From positions 1 to 5,345 of the forward strand of contig USJP01000139.1 in assembly GCA_900555105.1 (NCBI GenBank): DNA of 5,345 nt. The letters are read 5' to 3'. The stretch is from an uncultured Coriobacteriaceae bacterium. GTDB taxonomy: Bacteria > Actinomycetota > Coriobacteriia > Coriobacteriales > UMGS124. The notes under the pieces were generated by a model that worked only from the letters and a program-made list of their open reading frames with translations, was not told the DNA's origin and ran no database searches. The position numbers and the translations under genes are program-made. How positions within the stretch are numbered: position 1 is the stretch's first letter; each line of letters starts with the position of its first letter. Below, piece by piece: positions 1-5,345 of the stretch.

Positions 1-1433
1 TCGGCAGCAGCGGGCTCGCTCGGTGTTGCCGGGGCCTCGGGCAGGGCACCCGTCACCGCAGGCGTGGTTCCGGCGTATGCCGCAACCGCAGCGTCGGCCG
101 TGAGGAGCTTGTCGCGGGCATAGGCGTAGTTGGACTCGAAGGCGTCCAGCGAAGTGTCCTTGGGACCATAGGCAGCAAGATAGTCAGTCGTGTTCCAGGG
201 CATGGAAGTGCTGGCTGCCTCAAGGTTGGCGGAGGCGGCGTTGAACCAATCCATCTGGGCCTCGGCGCCTTCCTCGTCGCCGACGATGACAAGGGTGTTG
301 TGCGTCAGGCGGGCGTTCGCCAGGTCGGCGTAGCAGTACAGGTACGTCTCCATCACCGTGTAATCAACGCCCGTGCCTGCCTCCTTGGCCTGGGCCACGA
401 TCTGCAGGGCCTGCTGCGTGTCGTTGTAGGCGCCCGTCTCGTTGTCAATGATCTCCTGGGTGTTGATGCCCTCGTCGCCGTTGAGGTAGGCGTCCCACAG
501 CTGGCTGGCGTAGGAGTACTTGCTCACGGCGCTGTCCATAAGGGCATACACCTGATCGAGAGCGTCGGCGGCGGCTGCCGTGGTGCTCGAGGCATTCTGA
601 ATCTGGCGAGCAGCCTCAAGCATGGAGCGGCGCGCGGAGATGCTCGAGAGCACGGCATTGGCGGCGTCGGACTGCTCGGAGGTCAGCTTCGAGGCAAGGG
701 CGTCATTTGCCTGCGTCTCCGCGCTCGACAGGCTGTTCTGCGTCGTGGTGGTCTGCTCAAGGGCAAGCGACAGGGAATCGGGAGCCGTGCCGGTGGAGAT
801 GGTCTGGGCAACGGCGGCGTCGACGCCCGAGATGACGGAGTCGGTGGAGACAAGCGTCTCGATTGCCGAGTCGAGCTTCTCCTTGGCCTTGGCGGCTTCC
901 TGGTTGGTGATGTAGTAATAGGCACCCGCGACAAGCGCCACAATCAAAATGATGACAATGGCAACGACGACGCCCCCCTTCTTGGAGCGGGGTTCGCTGA
1001 ACGTCGTGTCGAAGTCCTTGCCGGGGTTCTTCTTGTCGACCTCCTGAATGGGGAAGAGGCCAGCGTCGCTGCTCGCCTGAGTGCTGTTGGCCATCTTGGC
1101 AGCCACAAGCGGGTTGGCAGGGGCGCTCACCGGGTTGTCGGTGGGAGTGAGCTGGGGCTGCTGAAGATTGCCTTGCGAAGCGATGGCAAGGAACTCCTCG
1201 GTCTCACCGGCACTGGTAGGTGCAGGATAAACTGGCTTCATCGGCATGGAATTGCTGCCGTTGGGCTCGTATCCGGCAAAACCCGACACTGCCGCCATGC
1301 CCGTAAACGTGTCTTCGGCACTGGACTGCACGGGTGAGGACGGAGCGGTATATTGAGACTCGCCGGGACACTTGGAGGCATTTCCGGAACGGCCCTGCGC
1401 TGAGAAGTGGCTACCTGTAGGGGCTGCGCACAT
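1..1433 (-). CDS. Uncharacterised single-pass membrane protein, alanine-rich outer domain (3' end outside window)
   Basis: I do not recognise this family. The minus frame is open from an ATG at 1433 to the left edge, giving 477 residues. The start is supported by AAGGAG (1440-1445 on the plus strand) six bases upstream. Residues 1-150 are rich in Pro, Ser, Asn and Gly with no evident fold, and are probably disordered. Two lysines (151-152) precede one hydrophobic helix, about 153-175 (GGVVVAIVIILIVALVAG then AYYYI). This predicts N-in topology with the rest outside the cell. Residues 176-455 are Ala/Ser/Thr/Gln-rich and look mostly helical. From about 456 the sequence becomes Pro/Ala-rich (TTPAVTGALPEAPATPSEP), like a linker or tail, and continues out of the window. 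There is no signal peptide, lipobox, LPXTG or enzyme motif in the visible part. C2 and C22 do not make a zinc ribbon. It is transcribed divergently from the WYL regulators. A cell-envelope or stress-related role is possible but unsupported by any motif. Confidence 0.85.
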   Translation of the reverse strand, partial: MCAAPTGSHFSAQGRSGNASKCPGESQYTAPSSPVQSSAEDTFTGMAAVSGFAGYEPNGSNSMPMKPVYPAPTSAGETEEFLAIASQGNLQQPQLTPTDNPVSAPANPLVAAKMANSTQASSDAGLFPIQEVDKKNPGKDFDTTFSEPRSKKGGVVVAIVIILIVALVAGAYYYITNQEAAKAKEKLDSAIETLVSTDSVISGVDAAVAQTISTGTAPDSLSLALEQTTTTQNSLSSAETQANDALASKLTSEQSDAANAVLSSISARRSMLEAARQIQNASSTTAAAADALDQVYALMDSAVSKYSYASQLWDAYLNGDEGINTQEIIDNETGAYNDTQQALQIVAQAKEAGTGVDYTVMETYLYCYADLANARLTHNTLVIVGDEEGAEAQMDWFNAASANLEAASTSMPWNTTDYLAAYGPKDTSLDAFESNYAYARDKLLTADAAVAAYAGTTPAVTGALPEAPATPSEPAAA

Positions 1434-1439
1434 ATGTAA

Positions 1440-1445
1440 CTCCTT
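1440..1445 (-). promoter_or_regulatory. Ribosome binding site of the membrane protein gene
   Basis: AAGGAG on the minus strand, followed by a 6-base spacer (TTACAT) and the ATG at 1433. It decides the start over the internal Met46. Confidence 0.75.
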
Positions 1446-1512
1446 CGTTTCTCGTGAGCCTAAAAGGTGACTCACATACAGATTCTATAATCATCTCACG
1501 AAGCGCCCCTGT
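1446..1512. promoter_or_regulatory. Divergent control region with GTGAG/CTCAC half-sites
   Basis: This short AT-richer stretch lies between the divergent membrane protein and WYL genes. It contains an inverted repeat CGTGAG (1453-1458) / CTCACG (1495-1500). Between the arms is a small odd dyad GTGACTCAC (1467-1475). The repeats flank or abut the TATAAT hexamer at 1486-1491, where a bound regulator would affect transcription. Tandem-WYL or other regulators often control their own divergent promoter, so an operator is plausible. However, the arms are short and could be chance. No match to the mycobacterial PafBC promoter motif (TTGTCRGTG, 8 bases, TANNNT) was seen. Confidence 0.3.
1486..1491 (+). 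promoter_or_regulatory. Possible -10 element for the WYL operon
   Basis: A perfect TATAAT hexamer on the plus strand. A start would lie near 1498, about 90 bases before the first WYL gene. There is no recognisable -35 hexamer 16-18 bases upstream, so it would be weak or activator-dependent if real. The same bases on the minus strand read TATAGAAT from 1491, and could equally serve the membrane protein gene. Confidence 0.35.
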
Positions 1513-1574
1513 TTGGCCCGACTTCCCCAATTCGTCGCATACTTTGCTGATATCGCATGCCGCCGCACGTCGTC

Positions 1575-1581
1575 GAAAGGA
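1575..1581 (+). promoter_or_regulatory. Ribosome binding site of the first WYL gene
   Basis: GAAAGGA lies 6 bases (CACCCC) before the ATG at 1588. It supports this ATG over an in-frame TTG at 1513. The 25 residues that the longer start would add precede the HTH and show no regulator-like sequence. Confidence 0.6.
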
Positions 1582-1587
1582 CACCCC

Positions 1588-2568
1588 ATGGAGCAGATCG
1601 AGACCATCGCGTCTCAAGTCAAGGCTGATGAGAGGCTCCTGCTGCTCTTTTGGGCGCTCAGTGAACCCATGAGCGTCGATCAGATGGCCGAACGCGGCTT
1701 CCTCGGACAGCCCGGCTTGCAGGCGGACTCCTACGAGCGCACGTTTCGCCGCATGCGGGAGGACCTCAAAGACAACGGTATCTACCTGCAAGAAGTTTCC
1801 ACTGCAACGGGCAGTGCCTGGCGAGTGGACAAAGAGGCCACCTACATGCAGGGCAACTCCGACCTCACCCAACCCGTGATGGAAATCTCCATGCTGCTCG
1901 AAGCCTATATCTCCTCGCAGCAGGCCTCCTCCCATCCCGGCGCCGAAGCCTACCTCGACAGGCTCCGCCGCGCCCATGACAAATTGGTCCTGGGCAGTGG
2001 GAAGGCGCACACCCTGCTGGGGACCAAGAGCGACGCACAGGCATCAGGTTGGGAGAATCTGCTGAGCGCCTATGCCGAGCGCAAGGGCGTGGGTTTCCTC
2101 TATCGCGACGCGCAAGGCCAGATCTGCGAGCGCGACGTCGACATCTACGGCGTGTTTCGCCATGACGAGCACACGTTCTTCGTGGCATGGGACCGCACAA
2201 AGAACGGCATGCGCGTCTTTCGCGACGACCGCATCGAGGCGGCAAGCGTCAAACCGGACAAGCGAACCTTCGAGGTACCCAGCGACTTCAGCGTGGAGGA
2301 CTACCACGGCTTCGCGTTTGAGTACGGCACCCAGGACTTTCAGATGACCTTGCACGCGCCCGACAAGCCCCGCGCTCAGGCGCTGACGAGAAATCACGGC
2401 ACGTGGGTAGACGACGAGACCTGGACAATCGAGGGTCGCGACATCGACGACGCGGCACGCTGGGCCGCGCATGCCCTCTTGCGCGCCGGCATGCAGCCTT
2501 GCGAACCCCATGAACTCACAGACAGGGTCAGAGGCGGTCTTGAAAAGGTGGTGGCCCAGCATGGCTAG
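1588..2568 (+). CDS. WYL-domain transcriptional regulator, PafB-like (first of tandem pair)
   Basis: This is a 326-residue predicted DNA-binding regulator. Residues about 15-80 form a winged HTH region (ERLLLLFWALSEPMSVDQM, then SYERTFRRMREDLKDNGI). The Y-x-x-TF-x-RM-x-x-D-x-x-x-LG-like recognition segment resembles PafB. A linker at about 95-150 leads to the WYL domain, about 155-230 (GFLYRDAQGQ, then VFRHDEHTFFVAWDRTKNGMRVFRDDRI). The WYL triad position reads T-F-F (196-198), so it is degenerate. Residues 250-322 fit the WCX C-terminal extension, ending in PHELTDRVRGGLEKV. Length and order match mycobacterial PafB (about 330 aa), which with PafC activates DNA-damage genes. The next gene starts inside this one (8-nt overlap), so the two are probably translationally coupled and may form a heterodimer. 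WYL domains are thought to bind nucleic acid or small ligands. The WYL family call is firm; PafB orthology is an inference. Confidence 0.88.
   Translation: MEQIETIASQVKADERLLLLFWALSEPMSVDQMAERGFLGQPGLQADSYERTFRRMREDLKDNGIYLQEVSTATGSAWRVDKEATYMQGNSDLTQPVMEISMLLEAYISSQQASSHPGAEAYLDRLRRAHDKLVLGSGKAHTLLGTKSDAQASGWENLLSAYAERKGVGFLYRDAQGQICERDVDIYGVFRHDEHTFFVAWDRTKNGMRVFRDDRIEAASVKPDKRTFEVPSDFSVEDYHGFAFEYGTQDFQMTLHAPDKPRAQALTRNHGTWVDDETWTIEGRDIDDAARWAAHALLRAGMQPCEPHELTDRVRGGLEKVVAQHG
2543..2551 (+). promoter_or_regulatory. Ribosome binding site of the second WYL gene, inside the first
   Basis: AAAAGGTGG lies 9 bases before the ATG at 2561, within the last codons of the upstream gene. Together with the ATGGCTAG start/stop overlap (2561-2568) it points to coupled translation of the pair. 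Confidence 0.5.
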
Positions 2569-3559
2569 GGGTCGCGAGTCTAAAAGCACGACGCTCGAAA
2601 AGATGATCCGCGTTCTCCAAACGGTGAACGCTTTGGCTCCCCATAACCCCCTTGAGCAGGGGGAACCTGTCAGTCTGGATCGTTTCTGCGAACTTGCCGG
2701 GCTTGACGAGAAAGACTGTAGGCGCATTATCGACAAGATCAACTACGGCTGCGGCGACGCGTTGCCTGCCGCGTGGATCGAGGTCGACGATGACGGAAAC
2801 GTCGCGCCGCAACGTCTGGCTTTTGCCTTCGACGGCCTCATGCGCCTGAGCCGCTCCGAGGCCTTCTCCCTGCTTGTGGCCCTGCGATCGAGCGGCATGG
2901 ACAGCGACGGCCACCTCGCGCGCCTCGTACGCGGAGCACTCCCCCACTTTGACCTCGACCGATTCCATACCGTGGCCGGAGGTGAGTGCGGGCCCTCGGG
3001 CGCCCTCGAGACAATCGCCGACGCCGTCGCCAACCGTTTGGTCCTCACCATCGACTACTGCGACGCAAAAGGGGAGCGCTCCTGCCGACAGGTCGAGCCC
3101 CACTCGGTGTGGTACGACACCTCGGTGAGCACGTGGTCGTTCAGCGCCTGGTGCCGCACACGCAACGGTATGAGGACGTTTCGCCTCGATCGCCTGCAGG
3201 CAGCACCCACCGCAACAGGAGAAACCTTCGAGACGCGTGGGGAAGAGGTCCGTGAGGGTCTCGACACGAGCCAGGCGCAGCTTGCCGTGCTTGCGATTCA
3301 TGACCCCAAGGCAATCGATATGAAGGCCTGGCCCGGCCTGGAGGCGTGCACGCTGCCCGGCGCCGGCGAAGTGGCACACCTCACCGAGCAGGAACTCGCC
3401 TGCGGAGGATACATCGCACAGATTCCTTGGCTGCAAGGATCTGTATGGTTGGCCCAGGCAGTGGTCTCAAGCCTGGGAGCCGTGGAAGTCGTCTCTCCCG
3501 TCGAGCTGCGCGAGGAAGTGCGCAAGCTGGCTGAGGCCCTTCTCAAGAAGCTTGGATAA
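2561..3559 (+). CDS. WYL-domain transcriptional regulator, PafC-like (second of tandem pair)
   Basis: A 332-residue regulator with the same architecture as its upstream neighbour but strongly diverged from it. HTH region: about 12-80. The segment CGDALPAAWIEVDDDGNV followed by FDGLMRLSRSEAFSLLVALRSSG (91-113) resembles the PafC pattern of an acidic IEVD strand and an 'RLT/S-x-x-EA-x-x-LLVALR' helix. WYL domain: about 147-215 (LVLTIDYCDAKGERSCRQVEPHSVWYD, then TWSFSAWCRTRNGMRTFRLDRL). The triad reads W-S-F (192-194), so only the Trp is kept. WCX-type domain: about 238-332, with W-L-A-Q-A-V then GAVEVVSPVELREEVRKLAEALL. ATG 2561 is chosen because it gives the overlap typical of coupled genes and has an upstream AAGG; a start at 2471 would overlap the previous gene by about 98 bases. 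It probably dimerises with the upstream product. No separate promoter is visible. The WYL call is firm; PafC orthology is likely but not proven. Confidence 0.88.
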   Translation: MARGRESKSTTLEKMIRVLQTVNALAPHNPLEQGEPVSLDRFCELAGLDEKDCRRIIDKINYGCGDALPAAWIEVDDDGNVAPQRLAFAFDGLMRLSRSEAFSLLVALRSSGMDSDGHLARLVRGALPHFDLDRFHTVAGGECGPSGALETIADAVANRLVLTIDYCDAKGERSCRQVEPHSVWYDTSVSTWSFSAWCRTRNGMRTFRLDRLQAAPTATGETFETRGEEVREGLDTSQAQLAVLAIHDPKAIDMKAWPGLEACTLPGAGEVAHLTEQELACGGYIAQIPWLQGSVWLAQAVVSSLGAVEVVSPVELREEVRKLAEALLKKLG

Positions 3560-3600
3560 AAAAAACAGGGCGGGCCGCTCGTTGAGCGACTCGCCCTGTT
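3558..3600 (-). terminator. Intrinsic terminator of the helicase transcript (minus strand)
   Basis: A 9-bp stem pairs AACAGGGCG (3564-3572) with CGCCCTGTT (3592-3600). An inner 5-bp stem CGCTC/GAGCG (3576-3580, 3584-3588) closes a 3-nt loop; a G-U pair, a G-C pair and one mismatch join the two stems. Read on the minus strand, the hairpin runs directly into a run of eight T (complement of A at 3558-3565), the classic intrinsic form. On the plus strand only TT then CCCCC follows, so termination of the WYL operon here would be weaker. The tract abuts the stop codon of the second WYL gene. Confidence 0.85.
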
Positions 3601-3652
3601 CCCCCAAAACACACAAAGCGTCGACATCCCCCTGATGAAAAACGCACAATTA

Positions 3653-3681
3653 ACTATAATGCGGCCCCTCAGAAAGTGCAA
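3653..3681 (-). promoter_or_regulatory. Possible minus-strand promoter in the convergent intergenic region
   Basis: On the minus strand, TTGCAC (3681-3676) is followed after 17 bases by TATAGT (3658-3653). The -10 matches consensus at 5 of 6 positions, but the -35 only at 3 of 6. A transcript from about 3646 would end at the terminator, giving an RNA of about 85-90 nt. There is no convincing reading frame in it. It may be chance AT-richness; the same bases carry TATAAT on the plus strand (3655-3660) without a good -35. Confidence 0.25.
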
Positions 3682-3711
3682 GGGGGAGTTTTCCACCAGC
3701 GAGCGGCCCCT
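3661..3711. repeat. Short direct repeat GCGGCCCCT, also inverted in the terminator
   Basis: GCGGCCCCT occurs at 3661-3669 and again at 3703-3711. The second copy extends to CGAGCGGCCC (3700-3709), which is an exact 10-base inverted match to GGGCCGCTCG inside the terminator hairpin (3572-3581). The match continues to 12 of 13 bases with one mismatch. All lie between the helicase stop and the WYL stop. The function is unknown. Confidence 0.55.
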
Positions 3712-3740
3712 ACTCAAAACAAACTTGACAGCACCGCCGC

Positions 3741-5345
3741 CTATTCGTGTGCAGCACGCCATAAGCGCAGGTAATCGCCCACTTCTCCAGCCGCGAGCGT
3801 CTCAACATCCTTTTTGGGCAAAGAGGCCATGAACACCCTGCCATACCACATTCCTGTAAGGCGCGGGTCAGCAAGCACAAGCACGCCCTTGTCGGACGCC
3901 GAGCGAATGAGCCTGCCGGCAGCCTGCTTGAACGTGAGCACGCTCTCGGGCAGGTCGTGGTTGCGCCATGCGTCCTTGCCCTCGCGCAGCTTGCGCTCAA
4001 GCGAGATGGGCTCGGTGGGAGGCGTGAACGGCAGGCGCGGGATCACGACGCAGCGCAACGTGTCGCCCTGGGCGTCGAATCCCTCCCAGAACGACTTGAG
4101 CGCAAAGAGCGACGAGGTCTTCTCGGCGATGAAATGCTCCGAGATACGGCGCACATTGCTCTTTCGCGACTGACAAGCCAGCTCAAGGCCATGCTGGGCC
4201 AGCTGGGGAGCCACGATCTCGTACATCCTGTCCATCTCGGCGCGGCTCGTGAAGAGGGTGAGCACGCTACCGCCCATGGCAAGGTGGATGTCCACGAGCA
4301 GCTGGGGGAGCTCGGCGAGGAACGCTTCCTTCTGTTTGGTGGGGTCGGGCAGGTCGCGTGCCACCACGATGCCCATGTTGTGCTCGAAGTCGTAGCTCGA
4401 CGCGAGCTTGAGGCTCGCGTATCCCCCGCGCACGCGGTCGAGGCCCACCTCGTGTGCGAAATGGTCGAACTTGTCGCCCACCGCAACCGTGGCGCTCGAG
4501 TACACCGCGCTCTTGATGGTGGGGTACCACGCTGAGGCAAGCTGGGCGCCCACGTCCATGGACTCCGCCACAAGCTCGTAGGCCTCAAAGCCCGAACGCT
4601 GGGTGAACGAGGCGGAATACACATACCGCTCGTCAGACCCGTCAAGTATGAGCTTCAGCGCCTTGTGGACGCGGTCGAGGTCGGCCGCTGCCTCCATGAG
4701 CTCGTTCAGGCGGTCTTGCAGGTCGGCGTCGGGGTTGCTCTCGTCCGACATCGCCTGCTGTATGCCGCGGGCAAACTCGAGGGCGTGACCCAGGGCGTCG
4801 GAAAACGCCTGGCCTGACTCGGCAACGGCCAGCCAGTGCTCGTTGGCGCGCATCTCGGCATCGACCCAGACGTTTTGCGTGTCGTAGGCCTTCTTGGGGG
4901 AGACCTTCTTACAGAACGTCTTGAGGTCATCGAAGAAGAGGCCAGCCGCGATGCTCGCACGAGCCATCTCGCTGGCCGTCTTGCTCACAAGCCCCATGAA
5001 CAGCGTCGAGGCGGCACGTGTGCGAACAGCGCGAGCAAGCGTGCCCAGAGCGCCGCTCGACGAGCCTCCCATGAGGTCGAACGACGCCTGAACTTCGCGC
5101 GAGTTCACGCGCTGGGCCCACTGCCTGCGCGCCTCGCTCTCAGCCGAATGTGCCTCGTCGACCACCCAGAACCTCGCAGGCGGCAACACCTCGATATCGC
5201 TTCCCACCTGCCTAAACAGCAGTGAGTGGTTGGTCACGACGATGTCGCTTGCCTGGGCGCGCTTGCGTGCCAGGTGCAGGAAGCACTTGTTGGGGAAGAA
5301 GGGGCAGCGCCGCTTCTGGCACTCCGACGAGGTGCTCGTGAGGTC
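3741..5345 (-). CDS. DinG/YoaA-family iron-sulfur ATP-dependent DNA helicase (5' end outside window)
   Basis: The C-terminal 534 residues of a superfamily 2, XPD-like 5'-3' DNA helicase that would unwind damaged or structured DNA in repair. The minus frame is open from the right edge to TAG at 3741-3743. Residues below are counted from the edge. Cys9, Cys14 and Cys21 in ECQKRRCPFFPNKC are three of the four 4Fe-4S ligands; the first lies outside. IVVTNHSLLF (35-44) is the conserved block after them. The DEAH box is at 63-66 (plus 5148-5159). An arch-like helical insertion runs to about 280, followed by YSSATV (282-287, SAT motif), VLTLFTSR (361-368), SFWEGFD (418-424) and QAAGRLIR (474-481, motif VI with arginine finger, 3903-3926). 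Walker A must lie beyond the right edge. A GTG at 5237 could be mistaken for a start, but the frame and Fe-S motif extend upstream of it. DinG versus YoaA subtype cannot be settled here. It converges on the WYL pair and ends at its own terminator. Confidence 0.92.
   Translation of the reverse strand, partial: DLTSTSSECQKRRCPFFPNKCFLHLARKRAQASDIVVTNHSLLFRQVGSDIEVLPPARFWVVDEAHSAESEARRQWAQRVNSREVQASFDLMGGSSSGALGTLARAVRTRAASTLFMGLVSKTASEMARASIAAGLFFDDLKTFCKKVSPKKAYDTQNVWVDAEMRANEHWLAVAESGQAFSDALGHALEFARGIQQAMSDESNPDADLQDRLNELMEAAADLDRVHKALKLILDGSDERYVYSASFTQRSGFEAYELVAESMDVGAQLASAWYPTIKSAVYSSATVAVGDKFDHFAHEVGLDRVRGGYASLKLASSYDFEHNMGIVVARDLPDPTKQKEAFLAELPQLLVDIHLAMGGSVLTLFTSRAEMDRMYEIVAPQLAQHGLELACQSRKSNVRRISEHFIAEKTSSLFALKSFWEGFDAQGDTLRCVVIPRLPFTPPTEPISLERKLREGKDAWRNHDLPESVLTFKQAAGRLIRSASDKGVLVLADPRLTGMWYGRVFMASLPKKDVETLAAGEVGDYLRLWRAAHE

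Noticed and set aside
300..1337. Long plus-strand open frame opposite the membrane protein
   Set aside because: It is antisense to a frame with a good ribosome site, a transmembrane helix and natural composition. Its own product is Gly/Val/Arg-rich without domains and has no ribosome site; this is a usual high-GC mirror frame.
1513..1587. TTG start adding 25 residues to the first WYL protein
   Set aside because: The ATG at 1588 has a well-spaced GAAAGGA; the extra residues precede the HTH and look non-coding.
1411..2010. Minus-strand open frame of 199 codons
   Set aside because: It runs across the divergent promoter region and antisense to the first WYL gene, with no domain and no ribosome site.
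2044..2742. Minus-strand open frame of 232 codons
   Set aside because: It is antisense to both WYL genes, whose HTH and WYL domains are clear.
2528..3436. Minus-strand open frame of 302 codons
   Set aside because: It is antisense to the second WYL gene and has no recognisable domain; a mirror of its codon bias.
3725..3730. TTGACA hexamer on the plus strand
   Set aside because: It is a perfect -35 sequence, but there is no -10 at 16-18 bases (the bases there read TGTGCA), and it would only drive antisense transcription of the helicase.
3298..3762. Minus-strand open frame of 154 codons across the convergent region
   Set aside because: It reads through the terminator hairpin and into the antisense of the second WYL gene. 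Its internal ATG at 3627 has a purine run directly adjacent, too close to be a ribosome site.
3635..3832. Small plus-strand frame starting MKNAQLTIMRPL
   Set aside because: It has no ribosome site (the upstream bases are C-rich) and overlaps the helicase 3' end antisense.
3957..4535. Plus-strand frame of 192 codons
   Set aside because: It is antisense to the helicase motor domain, which carries all the expected motifs.

Overview
The window looks like high-GC chromosomal DNA from an actinobacterium. The gene style (alanine-rich proteins, tandem WYL regulators, a DinG-like helicase) fits the Coriobacteriia (Olsenella, Atopobium, Collinsella relatives). That placement is an inference from composition and families; there is no marker gene here to prove it.

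Layout, left to right. (1) 1-1433, minus strand: the N-terminal 477 residues of an uncharacterised single-pass membrane protein. It has a disordered cytoplasmic N-terminus, one transmembrane helix and a long alanine-rich outer domain, and it runs off the left edge. (2) 1434-1587: a divergent intergenic region with a TATAAT hexamer and several GTGAG/CTCAC half-sites. It must carry the start signals for both flanking transcription units. (3) 1588-3559, plus strand: two WYL-domain regulators overlapping by 8 nt, laid out like the actinobacterial PafB/PafC pair (HTH, WYL, C-terminal WCX-type domain). (4) 3560-3740: a 181-bp convergent intergenic region. It holds a strong hairpin with a U-tract in the minus direction, a possible minus-strand promoter, and a GC-rich motif repeated in direct and inverted orientation. 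(5) 3741-5345, minus strand: the C-terminal 534 residues of a DinG/YoaA/XPD-type iron-sulfur DNA helicase, running off the right edge.

How the genes may work together: PafBC in mycobacteria is a heterodimeric transcriptional activator of the DNA damage response, and DinG-family helicases act in DNA repair. Their proximity suggests a repair-linked locus, but the helicase is convergent with the regulators, not in their operon, so the link is only a hypothesis. The membrane protein is divergent from the regulators and shares their control region, which makes it a candidate target. Nothing here amounts to a clearly new system. The most unusual points are the degenerate WYL triads, the unknown membrane protein, and the structured 3' region of the helicase transcript.
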